A DNA stretch of 64,000 bases from Paludibacter sp. (GTDB lineage Bacteria; Bacteroidota; Bacteroidia; Bacteroidales; Paludibacteraceae). Shown one piece after another: positions 37,702 to 46,280 of this stretch; the first letter of the stretch is position 1, and every line of letters starts with the position of its first letter. Below the pieces are notes generated by a model. It saw nothing but the letters and a program-made list of their open reading frames with translations. It was not told where the DNA came from and searched no databases. Location of the stretch: assembly GCA_028690665.1 (NCBI GenBank), contig JAQVAV010000014.1:35946-99945 (forward strand), written 5' to 3'. A program made the position numbers and the translations under genes.

Positions 37702-38568
37702 TTATTGAAATACAACGGTTCGGTTTTTATAAGCCAGTATTTTACGTTCAATATGCTTTTCAACTGCATGTGATAATACAATTTTTTCGAGATCGCGACC
37801 TTTTTTGACTAACTCATCAACGGTGTCTTTATGTGAGATCCGGACTACATCCTGTTCGATAATCGGACCTGCATCTAAGTCGCTTGTAACATAATGACTT
37901 GTAGCTCCGATAATTTTCACACCACGTTCGTGTGCAGCATGATATGGTTTTGCACCGGCAAACGCAGGTAAAAAGGAATGATGTATGTTTATTATTTTAT
38001 TGGGATAATTATCTATAAATTCCGGAGAAAGAATTTGCATATAACGTGCAAGTACACAGAATGTTATATTGTTTTTCTTTAAAAGTTCCAATTCTTTGGC
38101 TTCCTGTTCCGCTTTGTTTTCCTTATTCATAGGGAAAAAATAATAATCTATACCGAAACGTCTGGCGACAGGTTCCATATCGGGATGATTACTTATAATC
38201 AATGGAATTTCAACATGCCATTCACCGGCAGCATATCGTGCCAGCAGGTCATACAAGCAATGAGACATTTTAGAAACAAAAATGGCCATACGAGGCTTTA
38301 CATCAGAAAAATACAGGCGGAAATCCATTTCATATCTTATAGCGAGTAAAGTTTGGAAGTATTCGGATATTTTATCTTTGGGAATCTGAAATTCATGGAG
38401 ATCCCATTCTACGCGCGTAAAGAAAATTTTTTCTTCGCGGTTTACATATTGATCTAAATAAAGAATATTTCCTTTGTGCTGATTGATAAACTCTGTTACG
38501 GCTGCAAGAATTCCCGGTTTATCGGGACAGTGAAGTAATAATACGGCTGTATTTTCTTTTGTTTTCAT
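37702..38568 (-). CDS. purU: formyltetrahydrofolate deformylase
   Basis: 288 residues. The N-terminal ACT-like domain starts LLLHCPDKPGILAAVTEFI, and the C-terminal formyltransferase-fold domain contains MSHCLYDLLAR, NIHHSFLPAFAGAKPYHAA and GATSHYVTSDLDAGPIIEQD with the catalytic Asn, His and Asp. It hydrolyses 10-formyl-THF to formate and THF. It balances the one-carbon pool that also feeds the stand-alone AICAR formyltransferase in this window. A promoter box lies 126 bp upstream. Confidence 0.95.
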   Translation of the reverse strand: MKTKENTAVLLLHCPDKPGILAAVTEFINQHKGNILYLDQYVNREEKIFFTRVEWDLHEFQIPKDKISEYFQTLLAIRYEMDFRLYFSDVKPRMAIFVSKMSHCLYDLLARYAAGEWHVEIPLIISNHPDMEPVARRFGIDYYFFPMNKENKAEQEAKELELLKKNNITFCVLARYMQILSPEFIDNYPNKIINIHHSFLPAFAGAKPYHAAHERGVKIIGATSHYVTSDLDAGPIIEQDVVRISHKDTVDELVKKGRDLEKIVLSHAVEKHIERKILAYKNRTVVFQ

Positions 38569-38914
38569 TAATTGTTGAAATTCGTTTCTAAATATATTAT
38601 GTTTGTTTTTCAGAGGATAAGTTCCAATTTGTTTACAAAAAGAAAGATATTGAATTGAAAAGCCTGCTTTAAAACGATATTTTAAAGAACTTGCAAAGAT
38701 AATATTTAAATTTGAGGGGCTGGTTACATTTTCGATTTTGATTCTTCTATATCTTGATATTCAGTAATGGAAGTTCTGAATAGGCCGGTGTGTCCCTGTT
38801 TTAGAAAATAATATTTCTTGAAAAATATATATTTTGTATTCGGAAATGTTGCAGATTCCAAAAAATAAAGTACCTTTGCACCGCATTTGAAACCAGTGCG
38901 ACAAAATTAAAAAT
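38569..38914. other. 346-bp divergent intergenic region
   Basis: Region between purU and the first tRNA-Asp. It holds the purU -7 box (TATCTTTG on the minus strand, 38694-38701) and the tRNA promoter (38849-38878). A 63-residue minus-strand reading through the tRNA is an artefact. Nothing else is seen. Confidence 0.5.
38849..38878 (+). promoter_or_regulatory. -33/-7 promoter of tRNA-Asp copy 1
   Basis: TTG (38849-38851) and TACCTTTG (38871-38878), 37 bp upstream of the tRNA. The spacing fits the Bacteroidetes consensus. Confidence 0.6.
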
Positions 38915-38991
38915 GGTGTGGTAGTTCAGCTGGTTAGAATACCTGCCTGTCACGCAGGGGGTCGCGGGTTCGAGTCCCGTCCATACCGCCA
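38915..38991 (+). tRNA. tRNA-Asp (anticodon GTC), copy 1
   Basis: The acceptor GGTGTGG pairs with CCATACC, followed by discriminator G and an encoded CCA. The anticodon stem CCTGC/GCAGG encloses CTGTCAC (anticodon GTC). The T arm is CGGGTTCGAGTCCCG. A rho-independent hairpin follows at once. Confidence 0.97.
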
Positions 38992-39020
38992 AAGCAGCTC
39001 ATTTTTTGAGCTGCTTTTTT
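38992..39020 (+). terminator. terminator of tRNA-Asp copy 1
   Basis: AAGCAGCTCA / TGAGCTGCTT hairpin with a T-run, immediately after CCA. Confidence 0.8.
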
Positions 39021-39045
39021 ATTGATATATATTTTTTTGAAAGTA

Positions 39046-39075
39046 TTGCAAATTAAAAAATATGGTGTATCTTTG
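39046..39075 (+). promoter_or_regulatory. -33/-7 promoter of tRNA-Asp copy 2
   Basis: TTG (39046-39048) and TATCTTTG (39068-39075), 40 bp upstream of the second tRNA. The same 22-bp offset as in copy 1 shows each tRNA has its own promoter. Confidence 0.6.
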
Positions 39076-39114
39076 CAATCCTTTTGAGAAATAAAGGTAA
39101 CACAAACTCCAAAT

Positions 39115-39191
39115 GGTGTGGTAGTTCAGCTGGTTAGAATACCTGCCTGTCACGCAGGGGGTCGCGGGTTCGAGTCCCGTCCATACCGCCA
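39115..39191 (+). tRNA. tRNA-Asp (anticodon GTC), copy 2
   Basis: Identical over all 77 bases, including CCA, to copy 1. Its 3' hairpin (AAGCAGTTC / GAACTGCTT, 39192-39222) runs into the start codon of the first GIY-YIG gene, so read-through of this terminator could express that gene. Confidence 0.97.
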
Positions 39192-39223
39192 AAGCAGTTC
39201 AAAAAAAGAACTGCTTTTTTTAT

Positions 39224-39484
39224 ATGTCATTTTATGTTTATATTTTGCAATCTCTTGTAGACGATAGTTATTATAAAGGTTTTACAGAGGATATAGAGCA
39301 GCGGTTATCCCGACATAATCGGGGAGAAAGTCGTTATACCCGAACGAAGAAGCCTTGGCAATTGGTTTATTTGGAAGAGTTGCCCACAAAACGAGAGGCA
39401 TTGATTCGGGAAAAACAAATCAAAAGATATAATTCGGTTTATTTGAAACAATTAATTGAAAGCTATCATAGTTCAGCTGGCTAG
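39224..39484 (+). CDS. GIY-YIG nuclease family protein, copy 1
   Basis: 86 residues, single UvrC-N/GIY-YIG domain of the small UPF0213-like type. FYVYILQSLVDDSYYKGFT carries the two-part motif (VYI and YYKG forms), RLSRHNRG contains the conserved Arg/His region, and EALIREKQIKRY the catalytic-type Glu region. Family members may cut DNA, but the role of these small versions is unclear. The start follows a tRNA terminator by 2 bp. The last codons and the stop (TAG at 39482-39484) come from the D-arm region of a tRNA-Asp remnant. Confidence 0.85.
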   Translation: MSFYVYILQSLVDDSYYKGFTEDIEQRLSRHNRGESRYTRTKKPWQLVYLEELPTKREALIREKQIKRYNSVYLKQLIESYHSSAG

Positions 39485-39543
39485 AATACCTGCTTGTCAT
39501 CTCGCCACGGGCGAGACGGGTTCGAGTCCCGTCCATACCGCCA
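39469..39543 (+). pseudogene. damaged tRNA-Asp, copy A
   Basis: From TAGTTCAGCTGG onward it matches tRNA-Asp: D arm, the 5' part of the anticodon arm with TTGTCA, the T arm CGGGTTCGAGTCCCG, and CCATACCGCCA. The 5' acceptor strand is missing: the preceding bases GCTATCA cannot pair with CCATACC. The 3' half of the anticodon stem and the variable loop are replaced by a perfect 7-bp hairpin TCTCGCC-ACG-GGCGAGA (39500-39516). It should not make a working tRNA, though the 3' half still ends in CCA. Confidence 0.8.
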
Positions 39544-39575
39544 AAGCAGTTCAAAAAAAGAACTGCTTTTTTTAT

Positions 39576-39836
39576 ATGTCATTTTATGTTTATATTTTGC
39601 AATCTCTTGTAGACGATAGTTATTATAAAGGTTTTACAGAGGATATAGAGCAGCGGTTATCCCGACATAATCGGGGAGAAAGTCGTTATGCCCGAACGAA
39701 GAAGCCTTGGCAATTGGTTTATTTGGAAGAGTTGCCCATAAAGCGAGAGGCATTGATTCGGGAAAAACAAATCAAAAGATATAATTCGGTTTATTTGAAA
39801 CAATTAATTGAAAGCTATTATAGTTCAGCTGGTTAG
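39576..39836 (+). CDS. GIY-YIG nuclease family protein, copy 2
   Basis: 86 residues, differing from copy 1 only at three positions (Thr to Ala in SRYTR, Thr to Ile in LPTKR, His to Tyr near the C-terminus). An in-frame reading reaches upstream into the tRNA remnant, but the ATG at 39576 corresponds to the copy 1 start. The stop again lies inside a tRNA-Asp remnant. That both frames are intact with few changes suggests either recency or selection. Confidence 0.85.
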   Translation: MSFYVYILQSLVDDSYYKGFTEDIEQRLSRHNRGESRYARTKKPWQLVYLEELPIKREALIREKQIKRYNSVYLKQLIESYYSSAG

Positions 39837-39895
39837 AATACCTGCTTGTCATCTCGCCACGGGCGAGACGGGTTCGAGTCCCGTCCATACCGCCA
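39821..39895 (+). pseudogene. damaged tRNA-Asp, copy B
   Basis: Same structure as copy A, 352 bp downstream, with one base change in the D loop (GGTTAG instead of GGCTAG). The preceding bases GCTATTA again fail to pair with the acceptor 3' strand. The inserted hairpin is at 39852-39868. Confidence 0.8.
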
Positions 39896-39902
39896 AAGCA
39901 GT

Positions 39903-41627
39903 TCAAAAAAGAACTGCTTTTTTTGTGTCTGAATATTGTGTTATAATTCCTTCGCTATTTTTTTGAGTGCAGAAATTGGTAATAATATAAATGCCAGCCG
40001 GCAAATTGTATGAACTTTGTTTGGAAAGTTTACTTCCTGAATAAACAATTTGTCCGTTCATATTGCGGATGACTATATTTTCTCGCGCTGGCAAAATAGA
40101 GGTAATGTCAGCTCGATTTATTTGATAATTCGTGTTTTCCTGACTGTTCAATCCGGATATTTTATTATTATAATTTGTTGTTGCGCTGTTGTTTTCGGAG
40201 CTTGACTTAGCCTGTGACCTTTCCGGAACTGAGTTGTTGTACTGAATAGCCCCTATATCTGGGTTTCCTGATACCGGACACTCGTTGTTGAATAAGTCGA
40301 AAGTAATTCCATATTCAGCTACATTTGTTCCTTGTTCATGGATGTCGAGCGTGTTACAATAGTCGTAAATTTGTTGTATGTCGTCCGAAGTAATGTCATG
40401 AGGCCAGTCTGATACAAAATAATTGGTAGCTAATACGGCATCAACTCCTTTAGTTACGCAAATAAATCTGCTGGACATATCGTAGCGGTACATAAGAGAG
40501 TCCGGACCTATAATCAGGTTGTTATAGATTAAGTCATTAGCGCTTTCGTCACTGTAGATACGAATGCCATCTATTTTAGGGCGAATAATCGTGTTATTGA
40601 TGAAGTTGAAAGATTCACCCGGAATTGTAGTACGATCGTCGCAGAAGATTCCATAGATTTTTTTAGTAAGATCTTCCGGATAATAATTTTGACCGGCATT
40701 ACATATCAGATTGTTGAAAATGAAATTGTTGCCTAACCCGAAGACCATAATTCCCGAACCGCTTCCATTCATGATAATATTGTTGTAACATAGTCCGGTG
40801 GTTCCACCGCCTATTTGTATTCCGGTATGTTGATCTGCCACTTTTTTTGTGCCGTAATTAGTTACTACATTATTGTAAATGGCACAATCTTCTACTGCAC
40901 AGCCGGCCTGTATGCCGTCATAGCCACAGCTGTCAAGTATATTATTGTAAATTTTAAGTCCTTTTAATTCGTGCGGATATAATATTACCGTGTCGCCATC
41001 ACAGATTTTAGTATATCCGGAATAAAATGAATGTCCGATATACATACCTTCTCCTCCTGTATGGTGAATGTAATTGTCATGTATAATGGTATTGTATTGA
41101 ACAAAGTTTCCTCTGTTCGCACTGCCATCACAAGTAGGTTGATTTACCGAAAAAATTCCGGCAAAACCGGCATGTCCGATTTCTATGTGGTCAACTTCTA
41201 CGTCGGAACTTAAATATCCGATACTTAGTCCATTATGGCCCCCACTTTGTGTCTCCAGAACCCGAATGCCGTATTTATAATCCGGATTGCCACTCCCGGT
41301 AAACCGGATGTGTGAACAACTTACAATGTCGATACCGTAAGCGAGATTCTGATTGGCAATTTCAACAGCTCCGCCATAATTTTTAAATATAACGGGATTT
41401 AATGAATCGCCTTTAAAATTAGCTATACGCAGAATTCTTCGTTTCCCGGCAGCTAGCAGTACCGTGTCTCCCGGTTGAATGATTTTGTATCTTGTGCTTT
41501 TGGCATCAATATTTGTCACTGTCGAATCAACAACAATTGTATTTCCCGCCAGAATAGCATTCGGGTATAAAAAAAATATACACAAAATAATTGTTGCCAG
41601 TATTTCCGTAATTCTGAACTGTTTCAT
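39903..41627 (-). CDS. secreted right-handed beta-helix protein with T9SS sorting domain
   Basis: 574 residues with a signal peptide (about 1-27). Most of the chain is a parallel beta-helix: repeated N-N-x-I/V turns such as IYNNILDSCGYDGIQ, IYNNVVTNYG, CYNNIIMNGSGSGIMVFG, FIFNNLICNAG, typical of pectate-lyase-like or carbohydrate-binding secreted proteins. The C-terminal ~75 residues form a type IX secretion domain ending GIYIITN...TKKAVLF. Its final codons and stop lie inside the terminator hairpin of the last tRNA remnant (39896-39922). A promoter-like box TAGCTTTG lies on the minus strand at 41669-41676. The substrate is unknown. Confidence 0.85.
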   Translation of the reverse strand: MKQFRITEILATIILCIFFLYPNAILAGNTIVVDSTVTNIDAKSTRYKIIQPGDTVLLAAGKRRILRIANFKGDSLNPVIFKNYGGAVEIANQNLAYGIDIVSCSHIRFTGSGNPDYKYGIRVLETQSGGHNGLSIGYLSSDVEVDHIEIGHAGFAGIFSVNQPTCDGSANRGNFVQYNTIIHDNYIHHTGGEGMYIGHSFYSGYTKICDGDTVILYPHELKGLKIYNNILDSCGYDGIQAGCAVEDCAIYNNVVTNYGTKKVADQHTGIQIGGGTTGLCYNNIIMNGSGSGIMVFGLGNNFIFNNLICNAGQNYYPEDLTKKIYGIFCDDRTTIPGESFNFINNTIIRPKIDGIRIYSDESANDLIYNNLIIGPDSLMYRYDMSSRFICVTKGVDAVLATNYFVSDWPHDITSDDIQQIYDYCNTLDIHEQGTNVAEYGITFDLFNNECPVSGNPDIGAIQYNNSVPERSQAKSSSENNSATTNYNNKISGLNSQENTNYQINRADITSILPARENIVIRNMNGQIVYSGSKLSKQSSYNLPAGIYIITNFCTQKNSEGIITQYSDTKKAVLF

Positions 41628-41835
41628 AATGATTCTTTTTTATAAGTAATAGCTTATGTTTGTTGATTCAAAGCTATAAAATAAAAATACGGAAATTTGT
41701 ATTGAAATGTTTGTTTTTAACGTTGTATCAATTTTTCAAATGATCTTTTTAGTAAGTGATTGATATGTATTTGATTGAAATTTTGTTTGTCTCAAATAAA
41801 ATAAGTTTTGTAATGGCTTTGTAGCCGTATTTGAG

Positions 41836-44800
41836 TTATTTCTCTACTGGTAATGTTACTTTAAAAGTGGTTCCTTCCCCCACGCGGGAGGTAAAACTAA
41901 TAGTACCTCCGGTGGTTTCTATAATATTCTTGGTGATAGTTAGTCCGAGTCCCATGCCTGTGTTTTTGGTCGTAAAGTTGGGCGCAAAAAGTTTTTCTGC
42001 CACTTCATCTGTGATGCCACTTCCATTGTCACTTATTTCTGTGATAATATTTTCTCCGGCAACGGAAATAGTAACATTTATTTTTACGTGACGATCAGAG
42101 GGTACAGACTGTATGGCATTTTTCAGCAAATTGTTGTAAACCTGAGTGAGTTGTTCGGGATCGGCAAAAGTGAAAATATCATGTTGCGGACCATTGAATG
42201 TAATAGTTGTTGATTCGTTGTTGTGTGCGAAAAGTTGTACTACAGAATATAGTCTGGCTGCAATGTCAACAGTTACAAACCGTGCTTCGGGCATGCGGGC
42301 AAAGTTTGAGAATGTGCCGGCAATACGCGAGAGGTTGTCAATCTGTTCAATCAGTGTAACTGCCGATTTTTTGAAATAATCGTCGAAACGTTCATCCTTC
42401 ATTTGATGGGTACGTTGCAACTGTTGAATGGTCAGTTTCATCGGAGTCAGAGGATTGTTAATCTCGTGCGCAATTTGTCGGGCCATAGTTTTCCAGGCCG
42501 ACTCGCGTTCTGATTGGGCCAACAATCGTGCGCTTTTTTCAAGTTCGTCGAGTGTACGGTTATATTGCATGACCAAGTGCCCTATTTCGTCGTTGTATTG
42601 ATACTCAATTTTTTCATTGCGATGTCCGAAACGCATGAGTTTCAGTTTGTCTTCTATCATTTTGAGCGGAGCCGAAAGCTGTTTTCCGATCAATAAACTC
42701 AGAACAATAGCCAAAATGATAATAATGAGATAAATATGAATAATGACAGCCAGAAAACTTTCTATTTCATTGTTTATCTCTTCCTGACTCAGAAATTGAG
42801 GCACGGCGATATAACCGATTTGGACAAAATCACCATTATAAAAATCTGCATATCCTGTTAAATATTTTAGTTCCCCGATATGCTCCTGCTGATTAATATT
42901 GGTATTGTTTTTAAAAAATGGTTGCGGTGTAATAAGTTTGCTTATGAGGTTTTTGCTGAAAATAAGCGGTTGTGAACTTCCGACTAATTCTCCCTGGTTG
43001 TCATATACGAGAATGTCTGTCTGATAAGTGTATGACAGTTCCTGCAAATCAAAGTTAAGTCCCTGTTGATTAATCAGCGACAAATCCTGATTCCAGTAAT
43101 ACATATCCTGAAGGGCGTTCTGAATATAGGTCTTTTTATGTTCCAGATTTGAAATTTGTTCTTCGCTGTATTTTTTACGGATAAAATCTACTGAAACATA
43201 AAATATCCCGAGAAAACTTATGATTAGCAGAGCGATAAAGGCATACTGGTATTTTGCTGTAAATCCGAGACTGAATCCCGACTTGCTGCGCTTGTTGTAA
43301 TAAATTGTGAAAATCAGCCAGCTTAAACTGTAGAAGCACAGAAAAACATACGCAAAATAAATCAGATAAATATCTTGTCCGTATTGATTTATGGCACTGA
43401 TTACAATCGTGTCGTTCTTGTCGGGCCGGTAAAAATAGTATTTTCTGCCATGATAGGTGGCACTGTAGAAAGGTTTATCTTTTTTTGTAATCCATTCATC
43501 ATTTTCAGGATAATCGGACTTCGATGAAGAAAAAACGAGCTTCCCATTATCATATTTTCCGACAGTAATTTTAAGTTGATTCTGAATATCCGGAGACGAA
43601 GAAATTAAAAGATTCGGGAAACTGTAACTGCGGTAATTTTTTCTGGGATAAAACTCCATAAACAAGTATGAATCAGTATCTGCTACTCTATAAGGAAAAA
43701 TTCCCAGGTAGGACATATCGTTGTATATTGCCGGCACCGAATAAAAATGAGTGTGCTTAATTTTTGTGCCAGCCCTGTTTATGAAATCGAAATACTGGTT
43801 ATACATTTCGGAACCAACCGGAGATGTATAAAGTCTGATACTGTATTTATTCCAAAATCCCCGTGAAAAATTTTCGTTAATATATGCTGATGCCACAGAG
43901 AGAGAATCTTCCCGGGTAAGAATTTGCCTGAGATAATTGTCCGATTCTATTTGCTTGTCTAACTCTTCGAGTAAAATATCTGCTACGCGGTCATATTCGG
44001 TATTCCCGTTGATATAAATGTTTTCTGCAAGAATCCGGTATTTGCTACGCATTTTTTGATTACTGATGAGTATTGAACTGACCACAAAAAATAATGTATA
44101 AATCAAGACCCAGATAAATGAATAAACGCTGGCTTTTTTCCTTTTCCTGATAAAAAGAGGAATGTAGAACGCTATATAAAGTAATGCGAGTGAAAAACCT
44201 GTTTTATATATATCCCGGGGCTGGAACAGATGAAAATATAATACAGTTAACAGCAACAATACTATGTCTATGATAACTGCTTCGGGTAATTTCGGGGTAC
44301 CTTTTAAATTACCGTGTGTTTTATAAAACAAAAGGGTAAGCGAAACTCCCCACAAGAAAACAAGCAGATGGGCCCATATCGCCATAAACGAAAAATCACT
44401 GAACTGAAGTATGTTTAGCTGAAACGCCGAATGGATGACGATTCCTTTTAAAATATAGAAAAGTAAAATATAGAAAAGTGTAAAAAGTACTTGTAAAAAT
44501 ATTTGTACGAAAGGAGTGCTTTTAATTTTAACTCTGAAAAAAAACGAATAATTTATTGCCAGTACCAGTAAGCTGAAAAGAGTAAGATGGCCCATCGAAG
44601 CAAGCAGATCATTCGACGAGTATTCATACGAGGAAAATAAATGATCCCAAAAAAGCAGGCGGGGAAAGTTGCAAAACAGTCCTAATGCTGTTATAGTTAC
44701 GAGAATGAGAGAATTTAATATGAATTGTTTTGGAGAAATCTGTTTTTGTCGGTCTGTTTTCCCAAAATTGATATAAATAAGAAGAAGTAATATGAATGCT

Positions 44801-45435
44801 GCAAACTCTGCCGCAAAACCAATATATCCTGCTGTCTTGTTGTAAACCGGATTTAGGGGAGGAACTAATGTAAACAGATAATGCTGGTTTTGGTCGGTTA
44901 TAGCAAAATGGTCAGCAGGTTTCCCTATGCTGATGTCTACTGTTTTGTCTGTTTTCAGATCGATATTGTAAGTGTTCTGAAGTTCTTCATTTTCATAAGG
45001 ATATTTGTTTTTTATGAAAATAATAGCGACTATTTTGTAATCTTCATATTCACTGTTTTTTATTAAACAGTAAGCGTTATTTAGTTCTTTGTATTGCCAG
45101 TTTTCTGCAGGGAGCTGCTGTATGTCGTAGGTATAATCAATGTGATTATCAGACCAGAAAACAGGAAGATTGTCCGAAAATACATAGAAGGATAAATCTT
45201 TTTCTTTAAAAGTAAGCTGTTTCAGAGAATCGAAGGTGTTGTGCAATAATATTGATTTGATTTCCTGAATTTTGTGATCGGCAGTATTTTCTTTGAGGTT
45301 AATGACTTTTTCAAATTTGTCCGTATTAATTACGTGGTTTGGCGATTTTTGGTAAATAGTCTCGACTCCTGCCGCAATAAGAATAGCCACTGTCAGCAGC
45401 AGAAAATATATTTTATTTTTATGATTTATCCTCAT
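41836..45435 (-). CDS. large NtrY-like membrane histidine kinase
   Basis: 1199 residues. An N-terminal anchor is followed by an extracytoplasmic domain (about 30-200), then about eight membrane helices (about 205-455), another sensor domain (about 465-700), more helices (about 705-750) and a second extracytoplasmic domain to about 880. A helix and HAMP domain follow (LLIGKQLSAPLKMIEDKLKLMRFG). The DHp domain has the phosphoacceptor in ARQIAHEINNPLTPMKL, and the ATPase domain has NNLLKNAIQSVP, DNGSGI and GMGLGLTITKNIIE. The kinase core is NtrY-like. No response regulator lies beside it, so its partner and signal are unknown. The length is unusual. Confidence 0.9.
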   Translation of the reverse strand: MRINHKNKIYFLLLTVAILIAAGVETIYQKSPNHVINTDKFEKVINLKENTADHKIQEIKSILLHNTFDSLKQLTFKEKDLSFYVFSDNLPVFWSDNHIDYTYDIQQLPAENWQYKELNNAYCLIKNSEYEDYKIVAIIFIKNKYPYENEELQNTYNIDLKTDKTVDISIGKPADHFAITDQNQHYLFTLVPPLNPVYNKTAGYIGFAAEFAAFILLLLIYINFGKTDRQKQISPKQFILNSLILVTITALGLFCNFPRLLFWDHLFSSYEYSSNDLLASMGHLTLFSLLVLAINYSFFFRVKIKSTPFVQIFLQVLFTLFYILLFYILKGIVIHSAFQLNILQFSDFSFMAIWAHLLVFLWGVSLTLLFYKTHGNLKGTPKLPEAVIIDIVLLLLTVLYFHLFQPRDIYKTGFSLALLYIAFYIPLFIRKRKKASVYSFIWVLIYTLFFVVSSILISNQKMRSKYRILAENIYINGNTEYDRVADILLEELDKQIESDNYLRQILTREDSLSVASAYINENFSRGFWNKYSIRLYTSPVGSEMYNQYFDFINRAGTKIKHTHFYSVPAIYNDMSYLGIFPYRVADTDSYLFMEFYPRKNYRSYSFPNLLISSSPDIQNQLKITVGKYDNGKLVFSSSKSDYPENDEWITKKDKPFYSATYHGRKYYFYRPDKNDTIVISAINQYGQDIYLIYFAYVFLCFYSLSWLIFTIYYNKRSKSGFSLGFTAKYQYAFIALLIISFLGIFYVSVDFIRKKYSEEQISNLEHKKTYIQNALQDMYYWNQDLSLINQQGLNFDLQELSYTYQTDILVYDNQGELVGSSQPLIFSKNLISKLITPQPFFKNNTNINQQEHIGELKYLTGYADFYNGDFVQIGYIAVPQFLSQEEINNEIESFLAVIIHIYLIIIILAIVLSLLIGKQLSAPLKMIEDKLKLMRFGHRNEKIEYQYNDEIGHLVMQYNRTLDELEKSARLLAQSERESAWKTMARQIAHEINNPLTPMKLTIQQLQRTHQMKDERFDDYFKKSAVTLIEQIDNLSRIAGTFSNFARMPEARFVTVDIAARLYSVVQLFAHNNESTTITFNGPQHDIFTFADPEQLTQVYNNLLKNAIQSVPSDRHVKINVTISVAGENIITEISDNGSGITDEVAEKLFAPNFTTKNTGMGLGLTITKNIIETTGGTISFTSRVGEGTTFKVTLPVEK

Positions 45436-45630
45436 TTTTGAATTGCCATTTGGTTCCGGTTATCATTCAGTTTATGGAGTTTATCAGTTCGTAAAGTTAA
45501 TTAGCTTGTTGAATATCCTGTGAAGCGGGATCTCCCCTGCGTTACGAATCGCACAATTTGTTCCGATTACCGGAATTGGCATATTGACTCATTAATATAG
45601 TTCATTTTACTTCTGATTCTTGTCTTATAT

Positions 45631-46104
45631 TTATTCATGGTGATACGGTTCACCCTTCAATATCGTAAAAGCTCTGTAAAGCTGTTCTGTAAAAATCAAA
45701 CGAATCATTTGATGAGAAAAAGTCATGGACGAAAGAGAAATTTTGCTACCGGCTCTTTCATAAATTCTTTGTGAAAATCCGTACGGACCCCCTACAACAA
45801 AAACCATGCGTTTGTATGACGAAAGTATTTTTTTTTCAATGAATTGGGCAAATCCTACAGATGTAAACTCTTTCCCTTTTTCATCCAACAGAATTACTTC
45901 GTCATTATTATCAATCGATTTTAAAATTAAATCGGCTTCTTTTTCTTTTTGGTCATTTTCATTCAGACTTTTGGTATTTCTGAGTTCCGGTATCACAATA
46001 TATTCAAAATTAATGTAATGTTTAAGTCTGTTTTGATAATCATCCTGTAAAATGATCAAGTTTTTATCCGTCGTTTTTCCTATAACTAAAAATGCGATTT
46101 TCAT
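45631..46104 (-). CDS. rlmH: 23S rRNA pseudouridine-1915 N3-methyltransferase
   Basis: 157 residues, full-length SPOUT methyltransferase. EVILLDEKGKEFTSVGFAQFI, VFVVGGPYGFSQRIYERA and the C-terminal FSHQMIRLIFTEQLYRAFTI...GEPYHHE give the cofactor knot and the conserved Tyr-His end. It methylates a base of helix 69 in 23S rRNA. It is divergent from the DUF4783-nadC pair. Confidence 0.96.
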   Translation of the reverse strand: MKIAFLVIGKTTDKNLIILQDDYQNRLKHYINFEYIVIPELRNTKSLNENDQKEKEADLILKSIDNNDEVILLDEKGKEFTSVGFAQFIEKKILSSYKRMVFVVGGPYGFSQRIYERAGSKISLSSMTFSHQMIRLIFTEQLYRAFTILKGEPYHHE

Positions 46105-46173
46105 TGGTTTGTGTGAATTTTATATTGCTTTGGTGCGTTATTTGTTGCAAAATAAAAGTAATAAAATATTTGG

Positions 46174-46201
46174 TTGTAACACATTAAAAAATGTAATTTT
46201 G
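46174..46201 (+). promoter_or_regulatory. -33/-7 promoter for DUF4783-nadC
   Basis: TTG (46174-46176) and TAATTTTG (46194-46201), giving a leader of about 70 bp before the start at 46281. Confidence 0.55.
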
Positions 46202-46280
46202 CAAAACCATGCAAAATAAACTCAAAAACAGAATATTACGGATTTAAAATAAAATCTACTGTTTTATAAAGAAATAAATT

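Larger units (their letters stand above)
39192..39895 (+). repeat. 352-bp tandem duplication (2 units)
   Basis: Units 39192-39543 and 39544-39895 are nearly identical and each contains, in order: a terminator hairpin (AAGCAGTTC / GAACTGCTT), a GIY-YIG gene, and a damaged tRNA-Asp ending in CCA. The start codons are exactly 352 bp apart. Only a handful of bases differ, three of them changing amino acids. A further copy of the hairpin follows at 39896-39922. The duplication is therefore recent or kept uniform by gene conversion. Confidence 0.9.

Noticed and set aside
38801..38992. 63-residue minus-strand frame through tRNA-Asp
   Set aside because: It includes the reverse complement of the tRNA, a common false gene call.
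39456..39575. N-terminal extension of the second GIY-YIG protein
   Set aside because: The added residues are a translation of the tRNA remnant and terminator; the ATG at 39576 corresponds to the start of copy 1.
39192..39895. CRISPR array in the tRNA-Asp repeat region
   Set aside because: Repeat units are 352 bp with coding content, not short repeats with unique spacers.
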